Shown piece by piece: positions 31,301 through 41,673 of a DNA stretch of 64,000 nt. The notes beneath the pieces are model-generated. The model worked only from the letters and a program-made list of their open reading frames with translations. It did no database searches and was not told the DNA's origin. The translations under genes and the position numbers were made by a program. The stretch's first letter is position 1, and every line of letters begins with the position of its first letter. The stretch comes from Oegoconia quadripuncta. Lineage: Eukaryota; Arthropoda; Insecta; Lepidoptera; Autostichidae. Location of the stretch: positions 27,763,578 to 27,827,577 of the forward strand of contig OX438744.1 in the NCBI GenBank assembly GCA_949316235.1, given 5' to 3'.

Positions 31301-34300
31301 GTATACGACCACCCTGTGGAACGGACTTCCGACAGCGGTATTCCCGAACGAGTACGACATTGGAACCTTCAAGAAACGAGCCTACACCTTAATCAAAGGC
31401 CGGCAACGCATCTGTGTCCCTTTTGGTGTTTGGTGTCCATGGGCGGCGGTGATTGCTTTCCATCAGGTGACCCGCAAGCTCGTTTGCCGCCCTCTCATAA
31501 AAAAAACAACTCTATTTTCGTTTCTGTTGCGCAATAAAGTGCATTTGTATTGTATTGTAAAAAATATAACATGGCGTCCGCAAAATACAAAATATGTGTC
31601 CGAAATATTTATTATTATTATATTATTTATTATTATGTTGTCGGGTTTTTTGGTTTTTAAAGACTTACTTAATAAACAAACAAACATCCAAACTTTCGCC
31701 TTTATAATATTAGTTAGATATCGAACTTCCTAATCCGTTTGTTGGCCTCTGCACAGGATTATTGTAGTCAGGCGATAGATAAGTTGATCGCTTGCACGTT
31801 TGTCAACGCTAGTAGAGTTGGACTTTGATTTGATATAACTTTGAGACAAGTGTGAATCTAGTTACTAAGTATACCGGATGAGTTTTTTACTGAAAGGCAA
31901 AAAAAAGGGGGCATAATTTAGTTACTTTATTTTTTTCTTCAAAACTATCATAGAATAAAGCGTGAATTCTGTAATTTGACGGTCGCGTTTGTAGCCTTCT
32001 TCTACTTCTTCAATTTAAGAGCTATTCTCTTGTCGATGGAGTAACGACCATGTCTCTCTACATTCCGCCCTTGTTTTAACCTCTTCACCTTTCCTTTCAC
32101 TTGGTCAAAGTAATTACGCCTAGGTCTTCCCCTTCCTCACTTTCCTTCAATCTTTCCCTCAATTATGTTCTTCAAAAAAATATCGTGTCGTATCTAGTGA
32201 CCTATCATCTTTCCTCTTCGGTTCTCAACTGTGGCTAACAGGCGTCTCTTCTCCTTTACCATCATTAACACCTCTTCATTTGTTTTCTTCTCGGTCCAGC
32301 TTATTCCCTCCATTCGTCTCCAGCACCACAACTCGAATGCCTCTAACCTTTCCCTATCCCTTTGTGTTAATGTCCATGTCTCACAGCCATATAAAGCTAT
32401 ACTCCATACATAGCATTTTATCAGTTTGTAGCCTATATTCCACATAATTACATCATTAAATTAAATAAATGAAGAAAACTTGGAGGAGAAAATATGAGTT
32501 TAATTTATTAAATTTCGTATGATAGGAACCCTGAAAAACACGCCGTGCCAGTCGAATTTCAACCTCAATTTCAACCTCCGGGCGGCGCGTGCGCTTTCAA
32601 AAACAAAAAAAAAACTACCCACACCAATACCTTCTATATCACTTACCTAATATGCCCTATTTTTTCCTTACGGTAAAAAAACTCACCGGTATAATACTTG
32701 AACAAAGGTCGCATTGCAAATTGGACTTCGGACTTGCTTGTTGATATCATGTAATGATCTGACTGCATTAATCTTTGTAAGTACGAACATTTTATTTTAG
32801 TATACCGAATTATATTTAACTATAGTATTCAAAATATCGAATTTAAAAGATACATTGCATTTTTTATTAATATGGAAAACTTAAAATCGCTCTAATTTTA
32901 TTTCAATACTCTTTTTCGAAAATTTTAATAGTAGTATGTTTCATTACAATCGGTTTATTCATTTAATTTAATTAGCTTAATTAAGATAAATTTGGATTTT
33001 TAAGTTGGCCTATCTGTCTCCAAACAGCCAAGTTTAATAGCTTTGTTGTGTTCCGGTTGTCAGAGATAAGATAGCCTGTCTCCCAAATAGGATGAGGTTT
33101 CCGGGTCAGTACGCCTCCTTCGGCCTCATTTTCACTTAACATCAGGTTTGATTGAGGTGAAGTACCAACCCATTGTACATAAAAAAAAAAGAACGAATTG
33201 AATAAACCTGTCTCTCTACCAATGGCGAACTAAATCGTTAAAAGGAATTTAAACCCAAAAACATCAACAGACTTGTACGTTTGAACGGGCGGCGCTGGGT
33301 TCGCCACTTCTATGTATTTCTAAATGCTAACCAGTTATGCATAAAAAAATAGAATAGGATTAAGACCGGTTCTCCAAATTGTAAGCTTTGGTCTATATGA
33401 CGCACTTGTAAGACAATCATATCGACGTCATATATTACCTACAGTCAATAATAAGAAATTACTACAAGATTTTCTTCAAAATTTGACCTACGAGGATACA
33501 GAGAAGTTATTGACTGTCTTGAAGTAATCTTTAAGCATAGATTTATTTATCTACTTACTTTATTAATAGACTTTTAGCTTATATCTATATGATTATATTA
33601 TTTTAAGTCATAGAAGCCCTAGCTTCGCCTGAAACACAGGATTTTCCATAGTTCAGGCACTAGTGTTACAGTTGCAATTAAGTATTATTGTGTAGATATT
33701 ATGTTTTAATGTACCATAAGAATTAATAAATATATTTGATTTGATATATAAACCCTATTAATATTTCTAATGGATTTAAATTGATATTCAACAAATACCA
33801 TATCAACGTTAAAATAACTTCTTGAAATTTGAAATTGACTTTAAGAATTCTACATCAGATAAACCTCACCTGTTTCCCGTAGCGGGAGGCAGACACCACA
33901 GACTTCCACTTGCTATGATCCTGACACACCTCTTTTGCTTCATTCACTCTCATAATGTTAAAGCTATTCCAAGCTTTATCACGAATATGTTTAATTTGTT
34001 TATCAAGCGGGAACTATTCACTTTATCGGGATAAAAAATATATTATGTCTTAATCCAGGATATGTTCTAGCTATATGCTGAACTTCATCTAAATCCGTTC
34101 ATCCGTTTCGCCGTGATTGAGGAACAAACAAACAAACATCCAAACTTTCGCATTTGTTATATAAGTTTCAGCAAAGCTAATACAACTTAGAGCGATTCGG
34201 GTACAATAAGAGAGAGTCGCGCGCGACATAGTCTCAGTCTCTTGCAACTGATTGGCTGTCGCTTGACAGCTGTCAACTTGACCTCCAATCGGCTTTGGGA

Positions 34301-37300
34301 GATGTAGGCTATATCGCACGCGACTCTATGTCACTCGAGTCGCGCTAAATTATCATAGAATTACGGAAACTAATCTTATCCGACTCATGATGGTCTCCAA
34401 ATGCAATTCGCAAATGACTTTACGACAAGCTTCTCATACGATATTGATTGATGGCCCTACGGTCGTAAATTGTTGTAAAAACAATAAAAATACGTAATAA
34501 TGACTCTACTACTTATAAAACACGCAATAAAAGATAAGATATAGAAGTGTACGAGCAATTATTACTATAAATCTACCGCTAGACGTCAATTTTAACCCAC
34601 GACGAAAAACAAAGGGTGTTGTGTGTTTGACGTTGTTGTGTGTGTCCAGTCTTCGTCCCGACGTATCTCAATATTGGGTGGTCTGACTTGAATGCAGTTT
34701 TCTTTATAAACTCAAATTCAAAAAAGTTTTATTTCATAATTTATAAAAATAACATTTAACAACGTCTTGACATACAATTATCTAATAAACGTGGGAGCAA
34801 TTATAGTTTGTTTGCTGGTAAATTATTGTACAAAGTAACACATATGTATAATACCTTGAATCAAAATAGTGTACAAAGGCGTACTTATCCATCTATGCCC
34901 CTTATCAACACGTCAGAAAGAGATGTAAAGTCTTCCTGACAGTATTCTTACTGCCATCCTTTGCACAACCAAAGACAGTTTTGTTACTTGCATTACAGTG
35001 CTTCGTGACAGTAGGAGTATGCCTCAACATGGCCGCTTACGGCTTGGTGATGGGGTTCGCTGCCATCCTGCTGCCACAGTTGAGGAAGCCGGACTCAATC
35101 ATACCCATCAGCGACACCGCGGGCTCGTGGATAGGTGAGAACAATAAACTTAATTTATTTTATTCGTAACACCAACAGCAGAAATAAAAAGGTAATAGGC
35201 AGGTACATAATTAACCGCCTCCGTAACTGACTGCTATAATAAGTCACGGGTTCGAATCCCGCAAGGGACATGTGTTTGTATGATAAATACAACGTGTTCC
35301 CGAGTTATGGATGTTTTTCATTTATTATGTATAAAAAAGAATGTATTTATCAACCATATCTAATCTATCATCATATCATTTATCAACCATATCTAATCGC
35401 CTCCGTGGCTCAATGTAAATAACATTGGGTTTACGACTCGGAGGTCGCGGGTTCGATTCCCAGCGGGGTACATGTTTAAGTACTCGGTTTGGTTGGTGGT
35501 AGGGCATTTTAAATGTCCGCCTGGCTAGCTACCACCATCTTTTCTAAATCTGCCGCCAAGTAGCAATGTTAATAGCATTGTTGTGTTCCGGTTGTCAGAG
35601 ATAAGATAGCCAGTCCCCCAAATGTATTGGGGTTTCCGGGTCAGTACGCTTCCACCTTCGACCTCATATTCACTTAACATCAGGTGTGATTGAGGTCAAG
35701 TATGAACCCGTTGTGCATAAAAAAAGATAACATGGAGAAGTACATGCCCGCAAATGTAAGAGCGAATAAGAATAATTACATTACTGTAAATGTACCCTTA
35801 ACTCTTATTCGCCGAAATCATAGAAGATATTTCTATGATTTCGGCGCTAATTTTTCTATGATTTCGGCGATATGAATTCGAAGCTATTCGAAGCAGCTAA
35901 TAATCATTCTAAAATAACTCCATAGTGCCATCAGTAGTGCTTAGGTTATACGTATTTCTTACGGAAATTCGAAAAATTAAGCTATTTAACTCATCAGAAC
36001 CACGTTAAACTAACACGGCCTTTTTTCAATTTTCAGCCTCAATCTTCGGGTTCGCTCTCATCGCTGGCAACTTTATAGTCCCGACCGTAATGGCGAAATA
36101 CGGAAGACGTACCGCCAACCTGATCGCCATTCTACCTTTAATCACCGGCTGGTTCTGCATCTGCACTGCCAACAATATCACCATACTCCTCGTTGCGAGA
36201 GTCCTCCAGGGCATCTCCGTCGGTATGAGCTCTTCTCTCGGACCAGTCTTAATAGGAGAGTATACCAGCCCAGCTAACCGTGGAGCGTTCCTCGCTATCA
36301 TATCCTTAACCATAGCCACAGGAGTTCTTTGTGTACACACCATGGGCTCATTTCTGACATGGCAGACTACAGCACTGATTTGTGCATTTATAGCATTCGC
36401 AGATTTACTGGTTGTGCTATATTCACCTGAATCACCTAGCTGGTTAGCTGATCAGGGAAGATATGAGGAGTGTAAGAGGATATATCGATGGTTGAGAGGT
36501 AACGATGAAGAAGAGGAATTGAAGAGGATGATAGAGACAAGTAAACTAGTAAGAGAAGTAAAGATAGACGCGAGCAAGTCTCAATCGTTCTCAAAGAAAG
36601 TTAGATCTGGAATCGCGTATTTCCTTTTGACTATCAAGAAGAAAGAGTTCTACAAACCAATATTTATAATGATACATATTTATACGCTAGGCCAATGGGC
36701 TGGAGCGAATATACTAGCCTCCTATACGGTGGATATATTCCACAAGGTGATTGGGGGGGATATAAACATCCCATTGTTGATAATCACTATGGACATCCAG
36801 AGAATCATTTCGAATAGCTGTGCTGTTTATGTTATAAGAAAAGTCAAGAGAAGAACAATGCTATTCGTTACGGTTAGCATAAATATCTTTGCGCTTCTGT
36901 CAACTGCCGCATATACGTATGCGAAAGAGCACAATATGTTGCCATTCGATCATCCTCTCATAGGAGTAGCGTTAATCCATATCCTTATGTTCTCTATTGC
37001 GACAGGAACAGTCCCATTGCCCTTCATAATCGCTGGAGAGTTATTCCCTCTGGAATACAGAAGTTTAGCTGGAGGAATCAGTGTCCTATTCCTTTCTTTT
37101 AATCTATTTCTAACTGTAAAAACGTTGCCTCTCCTGTTCAATAGCATAGGCCTGTATGGAGCTTATTGCATGTACGCCGGAATAGTTGCTTATGGACTGG
37201 TTGTCGCTTGGAAGTTTCTACCAGAGACCAAGGATAGGACGCTTCAGGATATTGAAGATGAGTTCAGAGGTAGACCGTTATCCCCCGAGGAAGTGAAGTC

Positions 37301-37367
37301 GATTGAGTCTTTAACATCATTTAAGTTCGTAAATGTGGACAGGAGATTTAGTAGTCCGCTTATCTAA
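28302..37367 (+). CDS. MFS sugar transporter, Tret1-like, paralogue B (three exons)
   Basis: Exons 28302-28343, 34999-35134 and 36037-37367 join to 502 residues. Architecture is as paralogue A: 12 predicted TM segments, GRR after TM2, [26 protein letters not shown] and [12 protein letters not shown]. Blocks such as [19 protein letters not shown] are identical in A and B, and intron positions and phases (0 and 1) are the same, so the two arose by tandem duplication. Like A it has GQWAGAN instead of QQxSGIN and VPLP where family members usually have PIPW. It should act as a plasma-membrane sugar carrier; substrate is unknown. Intron 1 is 6,655 bp and filled with TEs; intron 2 is 902 bp. Confidence 0.9.
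28352..28582 (-). mobile_element. SINE family 2 copy next to the gene B donor
   Basis: Inverse orientation. Tail 'aataaatatttcggacac' begins at 28352; head with B-box-like 'aggattcgaacacgc' and 'ccaatcggtcg' ends at 28582. Confidence 0.92.
28583..28700. repeat. Scrap of interspersed repeat family 4
   Basis: 'tctttatcccaaatgtggg' and 'gtcagagatatcccaaac' match 14346-14600 and 27097-27345. Confidence 0.55.
28701..30100. other. Intron 1 of gene B, no gene recognised
   Basis: Contains dispersed scraps. 29380-29600 resembles 13800-14000 ('tgaacttcattgcgttgcag' versus 'aatttcattgcgtcggag'). 29727-29860 ('ccaataccttctatttcac', 'ttacggtaaa') resembles 32605-32700. 29857-29900 is a Helitron-like head. 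No coding exon is supported here. Confidence 0.5.
30101..30139. repeat. Perfect 18-bp hairpin with 3-base loop
   Basis: 'ctttttgtgggattaatc' (30101-30118), loop 'cat', then its exact inverse (30122-30139). Confidence 0.95.
30187..30379 (+). mobile_element. Helitron-like non-autonomous element
   Basis: Begins near 'tataaatgcgaatgtttgg', contains 'caatcacggctaaacgg' and 'gagtagttcccgc', and ends 'gccgcgggcggaaag' plus CTAGT. Confidence 0.65.
30380..30879. other. Unassigned intronic sequence
   Basis: Words such as 'cccgatgacccaagaaagg' look repeat-like, but no second copy or boundary was found in the window. Confidence 0.35.
30957..31400 (+). pseudogene. C-terminal part of LINE ORF2 (post-RT)
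   Basis: Reads [51 protein letters not shown], then after a frame change near 31300-31312 [14 protein letters not shown] and [11 protein letters not shown]. The family is the same as, or close to, that at 59052-62480 (shared MEYC.HLW, VERRAI/VQRRAV, VFYRI/ILYRI). The copy is 5'-truncated and frameshifted. Confidence 0.8.
30957..31557 (+). mobile_element. LINE 3' fragment inserted in element H
   Basis: Starts mid-ORF2, ends with the 'ggccggcaacgc ... gccgccctctcat' tail and a short A run at about 31506. The extra 50 bases to 31557 may be a second tail. 'aaaaaat' occurs at both junctions. Confidence 0.75.
31655..31725 (-). mobile_element. Helitron-like head scrap
   Basis: 'aacaaacaaacatccaaac' followed by 'tttcgcctttataatatt' is the inverse of the element head at 30187 and matches 34120-34165. 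Confidence 0.55.
31875..32702. mobile_element. TIR element enclosing an RTE fragment
   Basis: Ends 'taccggatgagttttttac' (from 31874) and 'gtaaaaaaactcaccggta' (to 32704) are inverted with few mismatches, followed inward by 'aaaaaagggggcat'/'atgccctatttttt'. TA on both sides fits a TA target. The only coding inside is a LINE fragment, not a transposase. Confidence 0.6.
32000..32450 (-). pseudogene. RTE-type LINE C-terminal fragment
   Basis: The minus strand reads [19 protein letters not shown], then [32 protein letters not shown] and KMIGH, and further down (other frames) [13 protein letters not shown] and [14 protein letters not shown] pieces to about 32005. These are hallmarks of the region after RT in RTE-like elements. 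Truncated and frameshifted. Confidence 0.75.
32703..33035. other. Intron 1 of gene B, repeat scraps only
   Basis: 32835-33000 resembles 18530-18700 ('aatatcgaatttaaaag', 'aatatggaaaacttaaaat'). No coding. Confidence 0.45.
33036..33195 (+). mobile_element. SINE family 3 tail
   Basis: Only the 3' half is present: 'tgtgttccggttgtcagag', 'ggtttccgggtcagtacgc', 'aacatcaggtttgattgagg', poly-A. Confidence 0.85.
33196..33850. other. Intron 1 of gene B, unassigned
   Basis: A weak LINE-like 3' end is possible at 33690-33745 ('aataaatatatttgatttga'). No gene recognised. Confidence 0.35.
33855..33967 (-). pseudogene. RTE LINE C-terminal scrap
   Basis: The minus strand reads [19 protein letters not shown] and then [10 protein letters not shown], the same C-terminus as at 9740-9836. 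Confidence 0.7.
34005..34168 (-). mobile_element. Helitron-like element, 3' end missing
   Basis: Inverse of the 3570 and 30187 elements: 'gcgggaactattcacttta', 'ccgtttcgccgtgattga', 'catccaaactttcgcat'. Confidence 0.65.
34187..34352. mobile_element. 165-bp MITE
   Basis: Imperfect inverted ends 'ttagagcgattcgggtaca' and the inverse of 'ttagcgcgactcgagtgaca', each followed inward by 'agtcgcg.gcga'. Confidence 0.6.
34353..34998. other. End of intron 1 of gene B
   Basis: 34715-34950 resembles the minus-strand 3' end of a CR1-like LINE ('aaaaaagttttatttcataa', 'tattgtacaaagtaac'). The 3' splice site is 'cattacag' at 34991-34998. Confidence 0.4.
34999..35134 (+). CDS. Gene B exon 2
   Basis: 45 codons plus one base, from [11 protein letters not shown] to SDTAGSWI, flanked by 'ttacag' and GTGAGA. 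Size and phases are identical to gene A exon 2. Covers TM1 and the first outside loop. Confidence 0.9.
35212..35350 (+). mobile_element. SINE family 1 fragment in intron 2 of gene B
   Basis: B-box-like 'gggttcgaatcccgc', 'gtatgataaatac', 'cgagttatggatg'. The head is damaged and the tail is cut. Confidence 0.75.
35396..35735 (+). mobile_element. SINE family 3, full-length, in intron 2 of gene B
   Basis: Complete head 'gcctccgtggctcaatg', B box 'gggttcgattcccagc', full body and the 'gttgtgcataaaaaa' end. Confidence 0.93.
35756..35872. repeat. Cluster of short inverted repeats
   Basis: 'gccgaaatcatagaa' (35811-35825) and its exact inverse (35831-35845) are followed by a third copy 'ttctatgatttcggcg' (35854-35869). 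'gagcgaataag' (35759) pairs with 'cttattcgcc' (35804). Confidence 0.88.
36037..37367 (+). CDS. Gene B exon 3
   Basis: Begins after 'attttcag', completes the split Ala codon, and runs to TAA at 37365-37367. Holds TM2-TM12. The C-terminal tail differs from gene A only by short substitutions and one residue less. Confidence 0.92.
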
Positions 37368-37480
37368 AGCAGATTTAGGAGTAATTAAGATCTTTATTAC
37401 TATGTAGGTATTTGTAAAATAATGTCATAAAATACCTTAATTACCTCTCAAGAGAACCAGGCAACGAATTCTGGGGGCAT
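37368..37480. other. Probable 3' UTR of gene B
   Basis: No canonical AATAAA was found within 120 bases of the stop; 'aaataatgtcataaaata' near 37417 offers only variant signals. Confidence 0.35.
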
Positions 37481-37484
37481 GTAC

Positions 37485-37640
37485 CTGACGAAGACCTAGG
37501 CGCAATTATTTTGACCAAGTGAAAGTAAAGGTGAATGTCGTGTCTTATCAAAATGAAATCGAGGGCGGAAAGCAGAGGCGTGTTCATTACTCCACCGACA
37601 AGAGCATAGCTCTTCAATTGAAGATGATGTACCTATTAAC
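37485..37640 (+). pseudogene. RTE LINE scrap
   Basis: 'gaagacctaggcgcaatt' then 'gtgaatgtcgtgtc' and 'cgacaagagcatagctctt' match the RTE pieces at 32005-32190 and 52070-52210. Confidence 0.6.
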
Positions 37641-37739
37641 CAAACACCCGAGAAAATTTCTAAAATGTCGTTCTGCAAAACAATATACCTAATTCCTATT
37701 ACACTTTTAAAGGAATCGACTACGCTTTGTAATAGAGTC

Positions 37740-37900
37740 CGTTAACTATATAAAAACCAAAAAACCCGGCAGCATATTTCGTATTTTGCGGGCGCCATCT
37801 TGCATTTTTTACCACAAAATGTATCCTAGGACAATCCAGGAATCAAGACGAATCGAACATCTTGCACTTCGAAATCAGACAAGCCGTTTAGGCTACAGGA
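37740..37900 (-). mobile_element. Element H, uninterrupted copy
   Basis: Inverse of 30880-31650 without the LINE: 'aaaaccaaaaaacccggc', 'gtattttgcgggcgccat', 'aaaatgtatcctagg', 'cacttcgaaa'. Confidence 0.65.
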
Positions 37901-38082
37901 GGTAAACATAACCTCTAGTCTGGCCATCAATCTGGCCAATGGGGAAGACCACGATTTTGAGGCTGTTGGTTAAAAAGGGGGGAGGTGCCAACGAATTAGA
38001 TATGTGCTGAATTCGGGCTTTTATATTTATGTAGACATATAGAGATTTTGCTGTGGATTTGCGTATTTTTTTTGTATTTTTT

Positions 38083-38338
38083 TACTTTAGACATACACAC
38101 AGCGCCATCTAGTTCCACAGTAAGCAACTATAGGCTTGTGTTGTGGATACCAGATGGTTGATATACTACATAAATACATATTTTTTTTGTAAATAAATAC
38201 TTATTGTAGATGAAAACATCCTTAACTCGGGTACACATGTCCGTATTCATCACACAAACATATGCCCCTAGCGGGATTCGAACCCGCAACCTTTTGGTAT
38301 AGTGGTCAGAGTTTCTAATCACTACACCAAACAGGTCG
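38083..38338 (-). mobile_element. SINE family 1, full-length
   Basis: Inverse orientation: tail 'acacagcgccatctag', B-box-like 'gggattcgaacccgc', head 'ctacaccaaacaggtcg'. Confidence 0.93.
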
Positions 38339-39131
38339 TATCATTATCATGTAAATATCTTAAATTGTCTCACATATACTTGATTCAAGGCAAGGGGGAT
38401 GCCAGGGTGGTCCAATACAATATTGGTGGCGGTTGGATTTCCAAGTTCTCTCACTACGCGGAAATGAATCTGCGACTTCGTGGATGGCGGCACGACGTTG
38501 GAATGTAGACTGATACCCTAAAATAGATAAGATTAAGTTAAGTCTTGTATAGAAACAACGTACTTATAGTTAATAAATGACTTATCATGTTTTCCTTTTG
38601 TTTACTTACCGAACTGACAGTTAAAAAAGCAAAGATAACGGTCAAGAGTTATTTATCTCGTATCACAGATGTAATCTGTACATAACTGACATTGAAATGC
38701 GGCATTTAGATTAAAGTATAAGGTATCAACAGCACAAATACTACAACTAACAATAACAAACAGGTTCATGTAATATCAAGTCTGATATGTGTGCCAATAA
38801 TAGGAGTGTACAACATTCAAAAGAGATACTATTAAAAGTGAGGATTTCAATAAAGTAATTTAATCGAAAACAACATAACAATGTACAAATGTAGCTTCCG
38901 CAAATATTGAGATATCAGTCTGTGTGATCTCACTATTCAGATGGTTAAATTCACCACAGTCTCGGGAAAATTTGTCAGAATAACAAATAGCATAATCTCA
39001 AGTATCATTCTATAAGTATTTCTGTCTTGGGATAGTTTTATTATTAGTACGAGCCTTCTTTAATGTCTTGTTACACTTATACATATATGCTATTAATGGT
39101 ATATTTAGCCTGAGAAACTATGAATGAACTT
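38339..39131. other. Unassigned intergenic sequence
   Basis: No coding motif, RNA gene or shared repeat seen. Confidence 0.4.
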
Positions 39132-39232
39132 GATAATTTTTTTTTTATGGTTAGCTGGATACGCATTTCACCACAATCTCACCTGATGGGAAGTGATGAT
39201 GCGGCCGAAGATGAAGCACGCGATCGATATAT
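39132..39232 (-). mobile_element. LINE 3' tail, same family as the nested LINE at 59052-62480
   Basis: Inverse of 'tcccatcaggtgagattgtg' and 'aatgcgtatccagctaacc' plus an A run, matching the end of the other element near 62415-62460. Confidence 0.65.
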
Positions 39233-40293
39233 CGTCCAGGTAGCCAAAGCTCTGTTAAAAGTTAAATATCCTCGAAACGGCTGAACCGATTTCAATAAAC
39301 TTGGCTAGCCACCATCTTTCAAAAATGAAAAATTATTTTCCAATCTGTTCTGTCCTTTCAGCGCTGCAATTGCACAAATATACTCTTCAAATGTAAAATA
39401 TACCTCTTTTTTGGAGTTAACAAAGGGATAGCCGTAAACGCATCAACAAATAAAACACAGTAATGAGTACGTCTAGAAAACTCTTTCTTCTGTCACAACA
39501 ATATACATTCATATAATTTACAATAAATCTTTTAGACTAAGTTCTCCCATCTCATACATTACATCTGATTTTCGACAAGCTCCTATCGACGGTCTACCGC
39601 AAACAAGCCAACGCTGTTTTTTTAAGTAAAGCACAATTTAGGCTTTCTCGTAATATTAAGGAGTTGGCTTATTGGCAGGTGACGCCGTCGAACTAACAAA
39701 TATAATTATCTTATAAAATGATATTATTTACAGTCTTGCGACCAATTACTGATACAGGGAGCAATCTGAATAATCACGATAAAAATGAATGAAGTTAGGA
39801 TAGTTAGGAAAGTCGGCTACGGAAAGCATATTGTCTCGCAGCTAATTTAATACATTATTCAATCAAATGCGTAACACACTAAGCACCACCACAATTTCAA
39901 TGCTTGCTGTCAGATGTACAATCGGCAACACACTTATGATACCACCCATACGGCAAACTATTTAAAGCGTGATCTAGTGACACTTATTTGAATTAAATCT
40001 GGGTCGAATTTTGAGCTCAACATGTTGTACAATGAAAGATACTCACAACTAATTACAGATGGCGCCACAGTCGAGTGTACATACCGCAAACAAAACCGAA
40101 CTTTATTTTTATAGACCCAAGTAAGGAACGCCAACAGTAGCGCCGCCAAGCCAGTTTTTAACACCATTGTTGCATAATGAATACAAGGCTTTAATTTGAC
40201 AATGGCGGACGTAAGTTTGTGTCCGACAGTACATGACAATGAGAATTTTCACAGCATATTATTTTACTACGTTAGCTACATAGAATTATTTTA
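39233..40293. other. Unassigned intergenic sequence
   Basis: 39265-39310 has a Helitron-like phrase 'cctcgaaacggctgaaccga'. An open minus-strand stretch at 39958-40239 (93 codons) has one hydrophobic segment but no family match, so it is not called. Confidence 0.4.
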
Positions 40294-41288
40294 TGGATCC
40301 TCTACACGATGGGCCGTGGACAGCCCAGCGGTGGTTACAACCATCTAGACGATTGTGACGTATTACAATGATGAGGCGAGTCGATTATTCTCATCGAAAT
40401 TTAAACTTTTATTTTTATCTGGTGTTTCTTGATGTCATTTCTTTACATAAAAGATAAATTAGTTTAAAGCCGTTATTCCAGTAGTTTCCGAGTTATTTTG
40501 AAAAAAATATCGTTTCTCTTTTACAGCGTCACCGATATCTCTGCAAATTATTTTAATATTTTCTCTCATAATGACTATATTATTTGTATCCAATTGAAAA
40601 GAGTATTGGGAATGGAGTGTATAATGGTGTACCGAATTACACTATCCCGGTAAACGATTGACCGAAGAACGTTACATAGCGGAGTATGTTCATCATTAAA
40701 AAAAAAAATTGAAACAAACTCCGCTATGTACTCCGTTTTCGATCAATCGTTCTTCGGTCAAACGTTTTCCAGGATAGTGTCATTCGATACGCCATTATAC
40801 ACCTTTGGAAATGGTTGGTAAATATTAAAAAAAGTAAAGAAAAATAACATTTACATTAACTACACTATTAAGGACGTAGATAGTAATAATTTATATGAAT
40901 AAGGGCACTTTCGAATGAACTTCACTTTTATCCTAATAGAATGTATTTTATGTTTTACAATTTTTTTTCAGTCCTCTCCCTGTTTTGCTTATTGTTTGTT
41001 AGAATTAGTTAGATTTTTTAAGATACGTTTAAGATACGGAATAATCGTCTCACACTTCTGTTCCACCCACAAGAATTTAAAACTCTTTATGATCGATTAT
41101 TACAATAATCGATTGCGCTCATCATTACTCACATAGTTCAAACTCGATCACGCATGATCAAACAAACGAGTAGTGGATCATAGTGGGCGAGAAAACCGAC
41201 CCCAAGGCCAGCTTAGACGCGTCATCTAAACATCGCCTCCACTATCGTAGTTGGACCATCATGTAGAGGAGCCATTGAACAATCACGT
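40294..41288. mobile_element. Possible TIR element of about 1 kb (tentative)
   Basis: Ends 'atggatcctctacacgatgg' and the inverse of 'atggctcctctacatgatgg' match at about 17 of 20 positions; similarity fades inward. A MITE lies inside. Confidence 0.35.
40617..40802. mobile_element. 186-bp MITE
   Basis: Ends 'gtgtataatggtgtaccg' and the inverse 'cgatacgccattatacac', with about 75 bp of inverted arms including 'gaccgaagaacg'/'cgttcttcggtc'. Confidence 0.85.
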
Positions 41289-41533
41289 CAATTATTTCTG
41301 GTCTTTTGATATGAATATCGAAAATCAGAAGATAGTATTTAATTTACACCTACTATTAGAGACCGGGTACAAAGAACCGGATAGTGAACTCTATATTAAA
41401 GTGAGAATAAAATAGGTGCGAACAAACAAGAGTATTTTAACTACCGAATGCTCGATGTTCTTTTACATCTCGATATTACAAACTACAGACTCAACCTCAA
41501 AAAATATCCAAAGAATAGGTACGTCACAACAAA
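41289..41533. other. Unassigned spacer
   Basis: No feature recognised. Confidence 0.4.
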
Positions 41534-41673
41534 AAGAGCAAGCTGTCGAACATTTCTCCATTCTTCGAGCGTTCACATAAAATGTTGCGCGACAGAGCAT
41601 TTTAAGAGCAAGCTGTCGAACATTTCTCCATTCTTCGAGCGTTCACATAAAATGTTGCGCGACAGAGCATTTT
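41534..41673 (+). repeat. Perfect 70-bp tandem duplication
   Basis: Two identical 70-bp units (41534-41603, 41604-41673), beginning 'aagagcaagctgtcg' and ending 'gacagagcattt'. Confidence 0.97.

Larger units (their letters stand above)
30880..31650 (+). mobile_element. Dispersed element H, broken by a LINE insertion
   Basis: The flanks 30880-30956 ('ttcgaagtgca', 'ggatacattttatggcaaaa') and 31558-31650 ('acatggcgtccgcaaaatac', 'cgggttttttggtttttaaa') correspond to the uninterrupted inverted copy at 37740-37900. The extra sequence between them is the LINE below. A scrap of SINE 2 tail ('tgtccgaaatatttatt') also lies inside. Confidence 0.7.

Noticed and set aside
39958..40239. 93-codon minus-strand frame with a hydrophobic segment
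   Set aside because: No signal of conservation or splicing; composition typical of intergenic DNA.
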